A DNA stretch of 64,000 bases from Bactrocera neohumeralis (taxonomy: Eukaryota; Arthropoda; Insecta; Diptera; Tephritidae). Within the stretch, counting starts at the first letter, position 1. Each line of letters starts with the position of its first letter. A program made the translations under genes and the position numbers. The DNA lies in NCBI RefSeq assembly GCF_024586455.1, contig NC_065922.1, forward strand, positions 37,134,089 through 37,198,088, in the 5' to 3' direction. Shown here piece after piece: positions 1 to 10,868 of this stretch. Under the pieces are notes generated by a model. That model was given only the letters and a program-made list of their open reading frames with translations. It was not told the DNA's origin and ran no database searches.

Positions 1-1
1 A

Positions 2-532
2 GCGGTTATACACCAAGAGCAATTAGAAGATGGAAAGAATGTTATCATGCAGGTGGTTACACCTGAGGAGATGGATAAGATTTTGAAGGAAAATCCCAAT
101 GCTGTGGAAATGAAAGCGACAATATCATCAGAACAAGAAGTGATTAATGGTCGTGCGATGCACCCACGAGGCAGAAGTATAATCACTTATACTTTGGGTG
201 TCGGTAGAGAGGATGGTGTGTTGAACTTGAAATTGCAATCATGATCACTTTTATATTGTTCATTTTTTTCGGCGCTAGGTGACAGTCTTGTAGGGAGCGA
301 ATCGGCGGTAAATGATTACGATTTACCCACTTCGTTGTCGGTAACCGTGAATTACCCCAGCAGCGGTACTGGCGCCATCATTACACATGTAAAAGTCACC
401 ACCTATCAAAGCAATACCGATGGACGCGCTTATGTCACAAGCGGTGGTCTCGGTAAGCGTAATCTTGTTATGGTAATTGAGGCGGTGAAAACCACTTACT
501 TTGACTATTTCGCTTATATTTATGGAAAATAA
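2..532 (+). CDS. MBF2-like secreted-type insect protein, 3' part (two exons)
   Basis: Partial gene, open at the left window edge. Two blocks join cleanly: 2-203 and 279-532, with a 75-nt intron (donor G|GTAGAG at 204, acceptor CTAG ending at 278) that keeps phase 1. The C-terminal block has GDSLVGSES at the junction, ITHVKV, GRAYVTSGGLGKRNL and a final FAYIYGK. This is the pattern I associate with the MBF2 family (PF15868) of small insect proteins: a GD.L..S motif, a GG.G turn followed by a beta strand, and an ending in IYG. The molecular role of the fly members is unclear to me; the family name comes from a Bombyx transcription co-activator, but many members look secreted. The N-terminus, including any signal peptide, is outside the window. 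Family call is from motif memory, without a search. Confidence 0.65.
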
Positions 533-557
533 ATCGAGTTTACAGTAATGTTATAAT

Positions 558-563
558 AATAAA
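558..563 (+). other. poly(A) signal AATAAA of the MBF2-like gene
   Basis: Canonical AATAAA 26 nt after the TAA at 530-532, in the expected position for a short fly 3' UTR. Confidence 0.5.
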
Positions 564-699
564 ACCGTTAAGAGCGTATAATTGTGGCCAATTTCTTTTT
601 GGAGTTTTCTTAAAATCTTAGCACAAAGTTATAATGAGCGTTGGAATTAACGATAAATTAAGTTTAGATAGTTATTTTTAGAACCGAAATTCGGTAGCA

Positions 700-990
700 T
701 AAGTCGTTGGTTCCTTATAGGTTGTTCGGATATATTGTTCGGGTTGGACCACTTTAAGATAACGCTGCCATACAAACTGATCGTTCAAAATCAAGTTCTA
801 GTATGGAAAACTCACTTTATTTGATAAGATATCTTCACAAAATTTGACCTAACTTATTGTTAGTTGTAAACCTATAATATCCGTATATACTATAGTTTAG
901 ATCAGACCACTAGAAGATACAGCTGCCGTAGAAACTGATCGCCCAAAATAAAAATAAATGCCTTTATATACCCTTTTATGCTGTAAGAAA
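700..990 (-). repeat. dispersed repeat R1, degenerate fragment
   Basis: Reverse-orientation fragment of the R1 family whose best copy is at 14933-15619. It shares the blocks reading (in this strand) CTGCCATACAAACTGATCG, TAGTATGGAAAACT and TATCTTCACAAAATTTG. Two internal sub-repeats are recognisable. It lies between the MBF2-like gene and the 3' end of Ataxin-1. Confidence 0.6.
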
Positions 991-999
991 TGCAAGTGT

Positions 1000-2004
1000 G
1001 AAGTGTAACTAATATTTTTTCTTGTTTTAAAAATAAGTACGAATCAATATTTGTATATTTGAAAACTTAGTCTTTATTGCAGTGACTGTTGCAGGACTAC
1101 ATAAATTGTTTTTTGTTTTTAATTTATTACAATCAAATAATAATTACATAACATGCACAAGCACGTGTGCAATAACTTGTTTGTATGTATGTATGTAATT
1201 AGTATCATTTAACTGATAACTACATAAGTATGTATGTATGTATGCATATAAATATAAATGACTACAAATAACTACATTATATTACATTTATATATGGCTA
1301 TAATTTCAAATGTACAGTCTGACATGGTATTACATACATACATATCGTATATATCGCCTGGAATATTCTTTATATTCTTATATAACTCATGTATATACAT
1401 ATAGGTGTAAATACATTTATACATGTGCATATTGATGTGTTTTAAACTACATATGTACATACACATACAACTATAAACTATTTATTTTTACAGTTATTTG
1501 CTTAAAATTAGTGAAACACGCGACAAAATGGCTGACAACTCGAAAATTTCAATACTCAAATGTTTTCGTACTCGAAGCATAAATATGAATTTCTCTAAGC
1601 ATATTACTTAATACAAATATTAACGGTTGTAAAGTCATGGATTCCTCTCTACACTGAAACACTGAAGGCCGATGCTGAAACTGTAAATTGTACGAAGATG
1701 TTTTACAATATGTAATTTACGCCCTGATTTGAATATTTTTCCACATACAATTAAATAAAAATCTAAAATTCGCTTGAAACAATTTAAAACTTAAAAAAAA
1801 TGTGTTTCAGAGCCATTTCTCCCACCTAGCGCTAACACATCCACGACTTAAAGCACATTAATACATACATATGCATATATAATATAATATACAGTATTGT
1901 TGAATATTTAGCGTATATAAATTGAGATGATTCCCAAATACATCGCACGTCGCACGAGGTCAGGCCTTGACTTGAAGTTCACACGCCAACATTGAGATCT
2001 TTTG
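1000..2004. other. probable Ataxin-1 3' UTR/flank with ACAT/TATG microsatellites
   Basis: AT-rich and without a coding signal. 1180-1470 is dominated by TATG/ACAT tetranucleotides, and the short reading frames there are microsatellite translations. On the minus strand there are AATAAA signals at 1486-1481 and 1078-1073, either of which could end the Ataxin-1 transcript that stops translating at 2005. Confidence 0.4.
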
Positions 2005-5000
2005 CTATTTGTAGTTTGTTGAAAAATCACAGTTTAATTGACCGGCCGCCGCCGCCGCCGACGCTGACATATTCATATTCGTTGGCATGTAAGGCTTGTA
2101 ATTGCTGCTTACCGCCGCTGTCGGCGCCGATTTCTGCCGCAATGGCGGTTGATATTCACCCGAACGCGCGGCTTCGTCGTCCTCATCTTCGCTGTTGGAA
2201 AAACTCTCCGGCGCCGACCAGCGACGTTTGCGCGCAGACGCTGACGCTGCCGAAGCCGCCGCCGCTGCTGCTGCTGCTGATTGGGCGCATTCATCCGCTG
2301 ACCTTGTGCTGCTATTCGTGGGTGGTTGCGCCGCGCACGTTAAATCGCCGTGTTGCGCACGCGAGCTATGCAAAGTTGTGGCCGCCGCTTGCGCCGGTGC
2401 CGTGGGGAACGGGAAGTGTGGGTATGTTTCGTTGGGTGCATAGGGCACTGGATGTGTAGCGGGTGCATTGGCGAGCAGGTGTGGCGGCATAAAGTGTACT
2501 GTGCCCCCGTGAGCGCCACGCATTGTTGGGTATGGTGCGGTGGGCGGTGGGCAAAGGCCGGCGCTTTTTAAATGCGCTGCATACACGTTGTCGCTCAATG
2601 CGAGTGGTTGGAGATCACGTTCCAGGCAATGGCTGTCATTTGTTGTCGTGCGTGTTGTTGTTGTTGCAGTTGTATCGTGTGCATACATATGCTTATTATT
2701 ATTATTGTTATTACTACTTATAATATTGTTGTTGTTGTTGTTAATATTGTTGTTTATATTTATATTCGGTGGTTCGCGTTTGGTTAGTGAAATGCAGATG
2801 TCGCCGACTTGTAAGCGTTGACACTTCAAACCGAAAGCTTTGTATGTCAATTCGGGATTGCAGGATGCCCAGCCTTGGCCATAAACGAAAAACGGGTGTT
2901 CTGTGGCGACCTCCATGTCGACCTGGAAGAGAAGGAGTGTCATGTTAGTGCATTTCATTTATCTAAGTGTGTATATAAGTACAAAAAAGTACGTTAACTT
3001 CGTCTATGCCGAAGCTATAATGCCCTTCATAAATAAAAAAGCAAAGAACCTGCATTTGAGCGATCAGTTTGTATGGCAGTTATATGCTATAGTGGTCCAA
3101 ACTGGATAAATTGTTCGGAGATTGTATCATTACCTTGGAAAATAATTTATGCCAAATTTCGTGAGGATAACTTGTCAAATAAAAAGGTTTTCCTTACAAG
3201 AACTTGATTTTGATTTGTCGGTTAGTATGGGAGCCATATGCTATATTGATTCGATATCGACGGTTCCGAGAAATGAGTAGTTTCTTGGGAAGAAAAGAAC
3301 GTATGCAAAATTTCAGATCGATATCTCAAAAACTAACGGACGAACAGAAAGACGGAAATGGCTAAATCGATTAAGCTCATTTACATATACAAGGTGCGTT
3401 CCAAAGTAAACAGGACTTAAAAAAAAACGGAACGAATGGTTTTTTCGACAAAACCAATTTATTTTATTCAAAATAGTCTCCTTCCACTTCAATACAGCTT
3501 TTTGCACGGTCCAAAAGCATGTCGAACGAGTGTTGTGAGTGAAGGAATTCTCGCCTCTTCAAGCCAGTTATTTTTATAAAAATTGTTGAAGACGTAAAAT
3601 AAACAGGCCGAAATTGCAGCCGAACAAAAATGTAACTTTTTTCGATGACTTTTCGATTTTTTATTCTAAATGTATCGATTTTGTATTCGATATTATTGAC
3701 TATGTGATTTATCGATATTTTTCGAATTGAAAACGAATTATTTTTCTCACTGATCTCTATTGTAATTGTAAATAAAATGATCGATATATCGATATGATAT
3801 TCTATATTTATCAATAAATCGATTTCAAATTCAATATTTATCGATTTTATATTCTTGAATTCTATATTTAACAATAATGATTATGTGATTTATCGATATT
3901 GTTCGAATTGAAAACAAATTATTTTTCTCACTGATCTCTATTGTAATTGTAAATAAAATGATCGATATATCGATATGATATTTTATATTTATCAATAAAT
4001 CGATTTCAAATTCAATATTTATCGATTTTTTATTCTTGAATTCTATATTTAACAATAACGGTTATGTGATTTTTCGATATTTTTTGAATTGAAAACGAAT
4101 TATAGAGCAGGATTGTAACTTTGCAGCAGACCAATAAGTGAATTTGTTCGATTACTTTATTCGATAACAACTGCTGTTTACAGTTTATTCTTTGCTAATA
4201 AATTTGTATTTACTTTACTCACTTACTTGTATTAAAGTTAAAAAAATATCGATATACATTATGATATCGATTTTTAATCGATTTTATCGATAATGTAATT
4301 TTTCGAAAAGTATCAGTCTATGCTAATTTAAATTCATATTTTAAAATACTCATTAGCAATTGGGAAGAGTTCTTGCGTAGTTTCGCACGCATAAACGTAC
4401 CATAAATCGATCAGCGATAAAAACCGTAATCAAGACAATGAACTTCAAGTTAATGGCAAAACTTCAGGAAAAAACGCAAAGTTATTTTTGAAACCGTATT
4501 ATCGCTTCTGATAAAAGCGTAAAATAGACCTAGCCTACTACATACATTATTCTTCTTCTTTATTGACGTAGTCACCGCTTATGCGGCTATAGCCCTCAAT
4601 AAAATAAGCTTTCAATATAATTTGCGATTAACATATGTGCCATTGGCATTAGCTTACCTTCGACTGATTGCGATCGTAACTAAATGCAATGACGACAGTG
4701 TGCGACGAAGGATTGTTGTTAATTTTCACCACCGTGGACTCGATCAGCTGGTGATGTGTACTGCGCTCGGCGCATTGTATAAAATCCTCGGTGCGCATAT
4801 CCTCCACACGGCGCAGGGAGCCATTCGAGAGTTCGATATACGAGCCCTTTTTAAAGCTGGACGTCGAATTGTGTGGGCTATGGAAAATTAAAAAAAAAAT
4901 TATTTTAAATTGGCTTTAAAATAAATAAGTTACTGCGCAACTTACCGCATAACAGGCGTCTTGCCAGCTTCCACAGCTGATGCCGTCATTAACGTTTTGT

Positions 5001-6616
5001 CGGCGCTGGACGGTCGCGTCAGTATGCGATGCTTGAGTGAGCCCTCCTTGCCGCTGGGTATCTTGAAGAATTTCTCAGTGTCCGCCGGCGTATCGGGCGG
5101 CGATCTTTTCGCCTTTTCATACAGGTAAGTGCCAGTGGAGAGTTTCGTCGACGTCGCCGCACGCTGTTCCGCCTTACTAGGCGGTGAAGCGGTTGGCGCC
5201 AGCGCTGACGCAGTGCTTGCAGCGGGACTACGCAACCGTGACTTCGTCACACCGATAGCTGACGGCGACGCATTATTACCGGCCAGCGGTGACGTTTGAA
5301 AGACGGCCGTTGTGTGATTGGGCACCGTTTGGAAGACACCCGCAGCTACCGCGCTCTGCAGCGCTTTAAAGTATTCGGCGGAGTAGACACTATTTTCGCT
5401 CGGCGAAGCCGACGCTGTGTGCGCCGCCAATGCGCCGAGGTAGGCGGTTGGTGGCGCGTGCGCGCTATGTACGGCGCTGGGATGCTGCACCACGTGCGAG
5501 ACGTGCGGATTGTGAGCTGTAAATATGACAGGTGGGTTGTAGAGTCCAGCCGGTCGTCCGCCACCATATAATTGTGAGTAGTTAAATTGATAGGCGGCCA
5601 CTACGGCGGCAGCGGCTGAGGATGCGCTGGTTTCGCTGTAAGTGGGTTGCTTGTGTGCCAGTAAAGCGGCAGGGTCCAATAGCTTGCGCGCAGCTTGCGT
5701 GGCATTAACCGGTGACATGCTCTCATCATTCTCCACATCCACCGAGGAGGAAGACGACGATGGCCGACTGTTGTCAATGGAGGCGGGATTGCTGTTGCTG
5801 CTGTTGTTGGTGTGCGCGTTAGCGTTGTGTAATTGGTAATTTGTGCTGCTGGTGAAGGCGTTACTCGCGTTTGTGACCAAATTCATGGCGCCGCACTGGC
5901 CATTTTCCATTGCGGTGTGTGCTTCATGTTTGGGTTTTGGTGGCGGTGTGAACTCTGTCAGCGGCATCATTGTTGAGGTATCGCGCGGCGAGCTCATGTA
6001 CTTTGGTGCGTTTGCGGGCAGCGTCAAGTTCACGCTGATTGACTGTTGTTCTCGTAGTTGTTGTTGTTGTTGCTGCTGCTGCTGCTGTTGTTGTTGTTGT
6101 GCTGCTGTTGTAGCTGGTAGTGATGATGTTGCTGCTGTTGTTGTTGCTGATGTTGCTGCCGCTGTTGCTCGCGCGCCTCGTTCAGCGACGCCACTTGCGG
6201 TTGCGGCCGATGCGGCAACACCGTTATACCGCCCAACGCCGAAGACTGCGCGGACTGCGCGCTAATGAAACTACTCAATTGTTGTTCGTACTGTTGTTGC
6301 AGTTGTTGTTGTAATTTAAGCGTTTGCAACGCATTCAATTGCGTTAGTTGCGTGTGTGTGAGCGGTGTCTGGCTGGAGATGATGGCGGCGGCGGCGGTGG
6401 CAGTGACGGGCACTATGGAGGTGGGCGGTGAGAGGGCGGCCGAAACGCGCACAGTAGCATCCGCGGCCGACACTATGTCCAGCGCATAGCCGGACTACGT
6501 TCAGCGGTATACGGATGGTGTGGCGCTTGTAGGTGATGCGCGGCGGCATGGGGATGGTGTGAGAGTGCAACAGCCGGTCCGACCAACGGGCCAAAATTCT
6601 CAACAGCCGATAACAT
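2005..6616 (-). CDS. Atx-1: Ataxin-1, AXH-domain protein (three coding exons; two 1-nt breaks in exon 1)
   Basis: Exon 3 is 2922-2005, exon 2 is 4877-4658 and exon 1 is about 6616-4946. Donors are GTAAGT at 4945 and GTAAGC at 4657; acceptors are CATAG at 4878 and TTCCAG at 2923. Exons 2 and 3 together encode an AXH domain: FKKGSYIEL, SNGSLRRVEDMRTEDFIQ and VVKINN, then EHPFFVYGQGWASC and LQVGDICISL, matching human ATXN1 closely. AXH mediates oligomerisation and binding of repressors such as Capicua and Gfi-1/Senseless, so a nuclear co-repressor is expected. After AXH come Asn-rich and Ala-rich tracts, then RKRRWSAPES (2232-2203), matching the human NLS/14-3-3/U2AF65-binding site around S776. 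Exon 1 carries QH-rich and polyQ tracts. Its reading frame changes near 6481 and at 6100-6101; each is explained by one missing base. The chosen start (ATG at 6616) opens a frame reading MLSAVENFGPLVGPAVAL. About 935 residues if the breaks are ignored. Identity is firm; the N-terminus is less so. Confidence 0.9.
2995..3390 (+). repeat. R1 repeat copy inside Atx-1 intron 2
   Basis: Forward-orientation R1: the TGCCGAAGCTATAATGCCC start block, TTTGTATGGCAGTTATATGC, a second sub-repeat near 3205-3250, and a truncated end near CTAACGGACGAACAGAAAGACGG. Non-coding in either frame. Confidence 0.75.
3391..3560 (-). mobile_element. Tc1/mariner transposase 3' end fragment
   Basis: On the minus strand the frame reads DRAKSCIEVEGDYFE, the usual last residues of a mariner-type transposase (C-terminal GDYFE). 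It is followed by a terminal-repeat-like sequence containing GTTTACTTTGGAACGCACC on the minus strand. The rest of the element is missing. Lies in Atx-1 intron 2, directly after the R1 copy. Confidence 0.6.
3640..4330. repeat. CGATA-rich tandem array in Atx-1 intron 2
   Basis: About three imperfect units of roughly 180 bp, each starting near TATGTGATTTATCGATATT (about 3700, 3882 and 4060), with many ATCGAT/TATCGATA palindromes. A related array lies at 9225-9790. TATCGATA is the DREF site and CGATA the BEAF-32 core in Drosophila, so many binding sites are present in sequence terms. Any binding is inference. Confidence 0.8.
4549..4604 (-). mobile_element. 3' tail of LINE family A
   Basis: The minus strand reads CTATAGCCGCATAAGCGGTG followed by CTACGTCAATAAAGAAGAAG, matching the 3' tails of the LINE copies ending near 24500 and 43250. 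A severely 5'-truncated insertion just before exon 2 of Atx-1. Confidence 0.6.
6058..6170 (-). repeat. CAG/CAA polyglutamine tract in Atx-1 exon 1
   Basis: Read on the minus strand: a Q/H-rich stretch (REQQRQQH, then Q runs, HHHYQLQQQ) followed by 14 uninterrupted Gln codons at 6099-6058 (CAA x4, CAG x5, CAA x5). Between them the trinucleotide register slips: positions 6101-6100 hold a lone CA where a CAN codon is expected, so the upstream and downstream frames differ by one base. Repaired, the run would be about 18 Gln. Confidence 0.85.
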
Positions 6617-8200
6617 TTAATACACTGGCGTTAATGATTATGACAAATATTTAGCGCACGCTTTTAGCTACAGCCACAGTCGCACACTACTGCTTTATGC
6701 TCACGCGACGCGCGCACTCGTACGCTTGTCAGCCACTCGCTGTTACTATACGTCCTATGTGTACGTCTGTGTATGTGTACGTTGCGCAGCTCAAGGCGCT
6801 TTAAAGTATTCCACGCACATAAATCAGTTCACAGAATTGACGAATGAATAAATAATGACCTCAACGGATTAACTATAGAATGTTGTTGTTGTTGGTGGTG
6901 TGGAAGAGAGAAAACAAAAATAATAACAAATTATTTGGTTGTAATTTTGAAGATTAAAAAACAAGATTTCTTTTAAACACAATTCCATTATATATATATT
7001 TTTTTTTTGTATTTTTTATTTGCTTCTCTTGCATTCTTTGCTCGGCTTAGTTTAACAACACAAAACACGCACACGCGCACACACACATACAGCAGCCATA
7101 AAGCACAATATAATCACATAAATGTAGCATTTAAAGTTCTAAAGAATTTCTATGCAGACACCAGTTTTTTTTGTTGTTTTTGTTGGAAAACAAGAACTTA
7201 ATTTAAATCATAAAAACACAATAACCGCCAAATAATTTTGAAAAAAAAAATTAAAAAAAAAAAATACAAAACCGAAAAAGCACACACACAGCCAACACAT
7301 AACTAGAAATCAGAAGCACATGCGCAAATCAAAGAATCTTTCTTAAGCACCTTTGGGGCAAGTTGCTGCTGAACGTTAGTCACGTTAGTCGTTTAGTCAC
7401 TTTTTTGATCTTTCGGCGTTTTGGTACTTCATTGTCGTGAACGTGTGCGCTTGTCGTTGCTACGCCGCTGTACGATCGCTGTTGTTTGTCCGCTGACTTT
7501 ACGCTTTGATTATTGAACTTGTACTGAATAGGTGTATTTGGGTACACCAGCCAGACGTGTTGAGATGAGCAGCGCGCCGCGTCGCGCCGCCGTTGTTGTA
7601 CGGACGACCTACGGGCGAAAGACGAAGTTCATACCGATGTTCAAACACTGATATGACTACGTACATACATACATATGTATGTCTGGCGGCGGTGGTGTGT
7701 GTATAGGTGTGTGTACATGGCTCCGAAGACCGATTGAGCAGACAGCTAACAGCTAACAGCCAACGAACAGACGGACAAATAAATAAATAAACAGTCAAAC
7801 AAACAAACATGCCAACTGATAGCTGAAAACTCTGCACGTAAATACTCGTAAAATTATAAGAAAACACATGTGGCGATGTGTATGTGTTGCTGCGTATATG
7901 TGTGTTTGTTTGTGTGCGCGCTCTAATCATAATTGTATGATATGGAAAACTCCAAACAACAACACGGCGCGCACTCTCTCTCGCAGTTGGCGCTCGTTCA
8001 GTTACGCTCTCAAGAATATTGGTTTGAGCCTCTTCTGGTTTGCGACAACTTGGCTCAGTGTCTGCATGTGCCGCATCGGTAGCGGCACAGTGTGTGGATT
8101 TCGTCGATATTTGTAGCATAAATTTAGGAGAATAAGCAGTTCCATTTTTATAAATTTTTTGTATTGAGGAGCTTGTTTTTTGTATTGAGAACAAAGTTTG
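6617..8200 (-). promoter_or_regulatory. Atx-1 5' flank / putative 5' UTR region
   Basis: No convincing coding sequence. Contains CA/TG microsatellites and a GC-richer island at 7380-8120. The minus strand from about 7530 (an initiator-like TCAGTA) down to 6617 has the composition of a fly 5' UTR (AACAAC, CAGCAGC tracts). The long minus-strand frame at 8194-7499 has microsatellite and low-complexity content and no domain, so I do not call it. Transcription start not determined. Confidence 0.3.
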
Positions 8201-9224
8201 TTCACATATAAAGGCTTTTTAAGTTCAAATATAAGTTCTTAAATAGATATTTTTTTATTTATTTAGAAAGAACAACGTTTGATTGCTAGAAAAAAATATT
8301 GCTTGCCACCCTTGATGCTAAATTCGAGTGTCTAATCGGTAATCTTCAAAGAACTGTGCAAAGCATCAAATGCCGGAAATTTCCAAATTCGAAAGTTTGA
8401 TGCGACTTGAAGTTGGTTACTGAAGACGCCATGGCAAATTCAGTGCTGAACTTAAATTGGGCAACTTTAAATCTTGCATTATTAAACCAAACTCCACTTT
8501 TAAAACCAAAGCATCCTCTTGGCCCCTGAGTGGTAATAAAAAAGTAATGGTATGTGTTTACTGTTAGGTTAGTGATGGTAGAGAAAAAATAAGCATAGTG
8601 TTAAACTCAAATAAAAAAGGCGTTGTAAGGCGAAAACTTTTCCAAATTCGGTAGGCCTCTTAATCTGATTGTGCTAATAGGCACTCAATATTGTCACTAG
8701 ATTTCTCTTTCTAACTTTTATTCGAAGATAATGACAGTTATGATAGGTAACATTGATGAGCTCAGCCTAAATCCAACAAAGAATCGCTTTTGCCAATTGA
8801 AAAATAAAGTCATCTCTCGACAAACAAATACCAAACTCTATAAGTGACCTGCTATATGATTGGAAGGCGATATCTGTTGAGTCAGCCTTAGGAGTTGTTC
8901 GAGAGAAAAGTGTCTAGAAAAATAAGAAGAAAAAGCTTCTTAATAAAACTTTTTTCCTTAAGATCTAAGAATTTTTTAACATAGTGGAATCGGCTTCCAA
9001 AACTTGAAACGTGTCTTCTCGAAGAGTTTTTTAGAGTCAGCGAGGAAAATTTTACCGAGACGACTGGCTCGAAGAAGTTGAAATTTTCACACCACCTACT
9101 GTGATAAATTTCTCAGTTAATGATTGAAAAAGTAAAATAATATCGATTTTTAAGCCTTTCTGATATATAAATTTTTTACAAAAGACTAAGCCACCATTTT
9201 ATCAAAAATGAAAATTTTGACTAG
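8201..9224. other. intergenic, with a LINE family A fragment at about 8765-8870 (+)
   Basis: The stretch AAATCCAACAAAGAATCGC through CTCTCGACAAACAAATACCAAACTCTATAAGTG to CTGCTATATGATTGG parallels the LINE copy at 38545-38670 (with gaps). Nothing else recognised. Confidence 0.5.
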
Positions 9225-9790
9225 TTTTTCGAACATTAAATAAAATGATGGATATATCGATTTCATATTCAATATTTATCAATTTTATATTCAATATCAT
9301 TGATTAAGTGATTTATCGAGATTTTTCGAATTGAAAGCGAATTATATAAGCAGCCAAATTTGTATAAGACCAAAAAGTGACTTTTTCGATCATTTTATTC
9401 GATAACAACTGTAGTTTACATTTTTTCTTTACTAATAAATTTTCATTTACTTGACTCACTGATCTGTATTTTAGTTGTAAATAGAATTATCGATATATCG
9501 ATTTTTATTCTGTATTTATCGATTTTATATTCGATATTATTGATTATGTAATTTATCGCTATTTTTCGAATTGAAAACGAATTATATATCAATACCAAAA
9601 AGTGACTTTTTCGATATATTTATTCGATAAGAACTGTAGATTTTAGATTTTTCCTTACTAGTAAATTTGCCTTTACATTACTCACTGGCTTGTATTTTAG
9701 TTTAAAAAAATATCAACGTCATATTCCATACTTATCGATTTTTATTCGATTTTATCGAATATTACCTGTATTTACGCATTTTAATAAAAT
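9225..9790. repeat. second CGATA-rich tandem array
   Basis: Same family as 3640-4330: ATCGATATATCGAT blocks and a shared segment reading TTTATTCGATAACAACTG. Units repeat about every 220 bp (about 9388 and 9608). Located about 3 kb upstream of the Atx-1 start. Confidence 0.8.
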
Positions 9791-10639
9791 ATTTTTGCGA
9801 TTTATTGATTTGAGATAAGTTTATGCCGAAAAATCTTCCCCACCGCTAGACACCTTTTTTCGGAGATCTCCCTAGAGATCGACTACGTGATCAGGGGAAG
9901 CCAAACCTTTGCAAAACGAATCGCCGCTTATTAAAGTACATTAAATTGTGTAAAATACATATACGAGTACATATATTTATGACTCGTAAGTTGAAGCAAC
10001 CACTTGATTTCTAAATGGCATAGCCCAGAGATCACCGCGTGGAGAAAGTTAAGATCGGCTGCTAGACCTTCTGGCTTTCGGTTTTGGAAATCGGCCGCAA
10101 AAGATTTCGTATCGAAGAAAAACAGATTTGCTCATAATCGTTGCCTCCCTTGAAGGGTTTATTTCGGAGTTCTCTCAACTTTTATTTACTGAATATTATA
10201 TTATCTTATTATTGGAATTTTTTAATGCGTGAAACGTCCAGTTTAATTGAGAAAAAGTTTCCAAAAACTCATATTTGAGTCATCAAGTGAAAACCAAAGT
10301 CAATCTTTCGAAAAATAATGGAGAATATCAATTTCAGAAAATGGTAGAGTGATATTTTAAATATTTGCCAAAGTAAACCCAAAAATTATAAAGTAAGTGG
10401 TTTCAAGTAGCCTACCTAGAGTCAAAGTCAGTCTTCTAGACCAATTTCAACAATAAAAACCGACTAGAGCTACTATCTAATCGTCCAATTGAAAGGAATG
10501 GCCCTTTGATTGACAATATCTAGACCTGTATGCACTAACAAGGAAAGACTTCTTATTACATAAAGCTTCTGAAACAACGAAAAATCAAATTGAATACCTT
10601 GAACAGGGTAAATTTGTCAAGAAGTTCGAAATATTTTTA
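9791..10639. other. intergenic, nothing recognised
   Basis: AT-rich single-copy-looking DNA with no open frame of note and no repeat that I can match inside the window. Confidence 0.4.
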
Positions 10640-10868
10640 GAAGGAAGCTCCGGAAACCTTATACATATACATAGACATAAATGATCAGCGTGACGAGCCG
10701 AGTCGATGTATAGTCTGTATATATGCGAACTAGTCCCTCAGTTATTGAGATTTTGATATGAAATTTTGTAAGCATCCTTTTCTCTCTTGGAAACTGGTTA
10801 TTTCTCTGAACCAATGGTATCGGACCTCTATAGGTTATGGCCCCCGTACAACATGAACGATCAAACAA
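10640..10868 (-). repeat. R1 repeat fragment
   Basis: Reverse-orientation R1 end: ATAAATGATCAGCGTGACGA, GCGAACTAGTCCCTCAGTTA and a diverged segment ending in a GAACGATC-like block. Non-coding. Confidence 0.7.

Noticed and set aside
2195..2459. plus-strand frames over Atx-1 exon 3
   Set aside because: Shadows of the Ala-, Asn- and Pro-rich coding strand.
5843..6314. Cys- and Leu-rich plus-strand frames
   Set aside because: Antisense readings of the Atx-1 polyQ tract.
7499..8194. 231-codon minus-strand frame
   Set aside because: Microsatellite and low-complexity content; no domain, no splice context.
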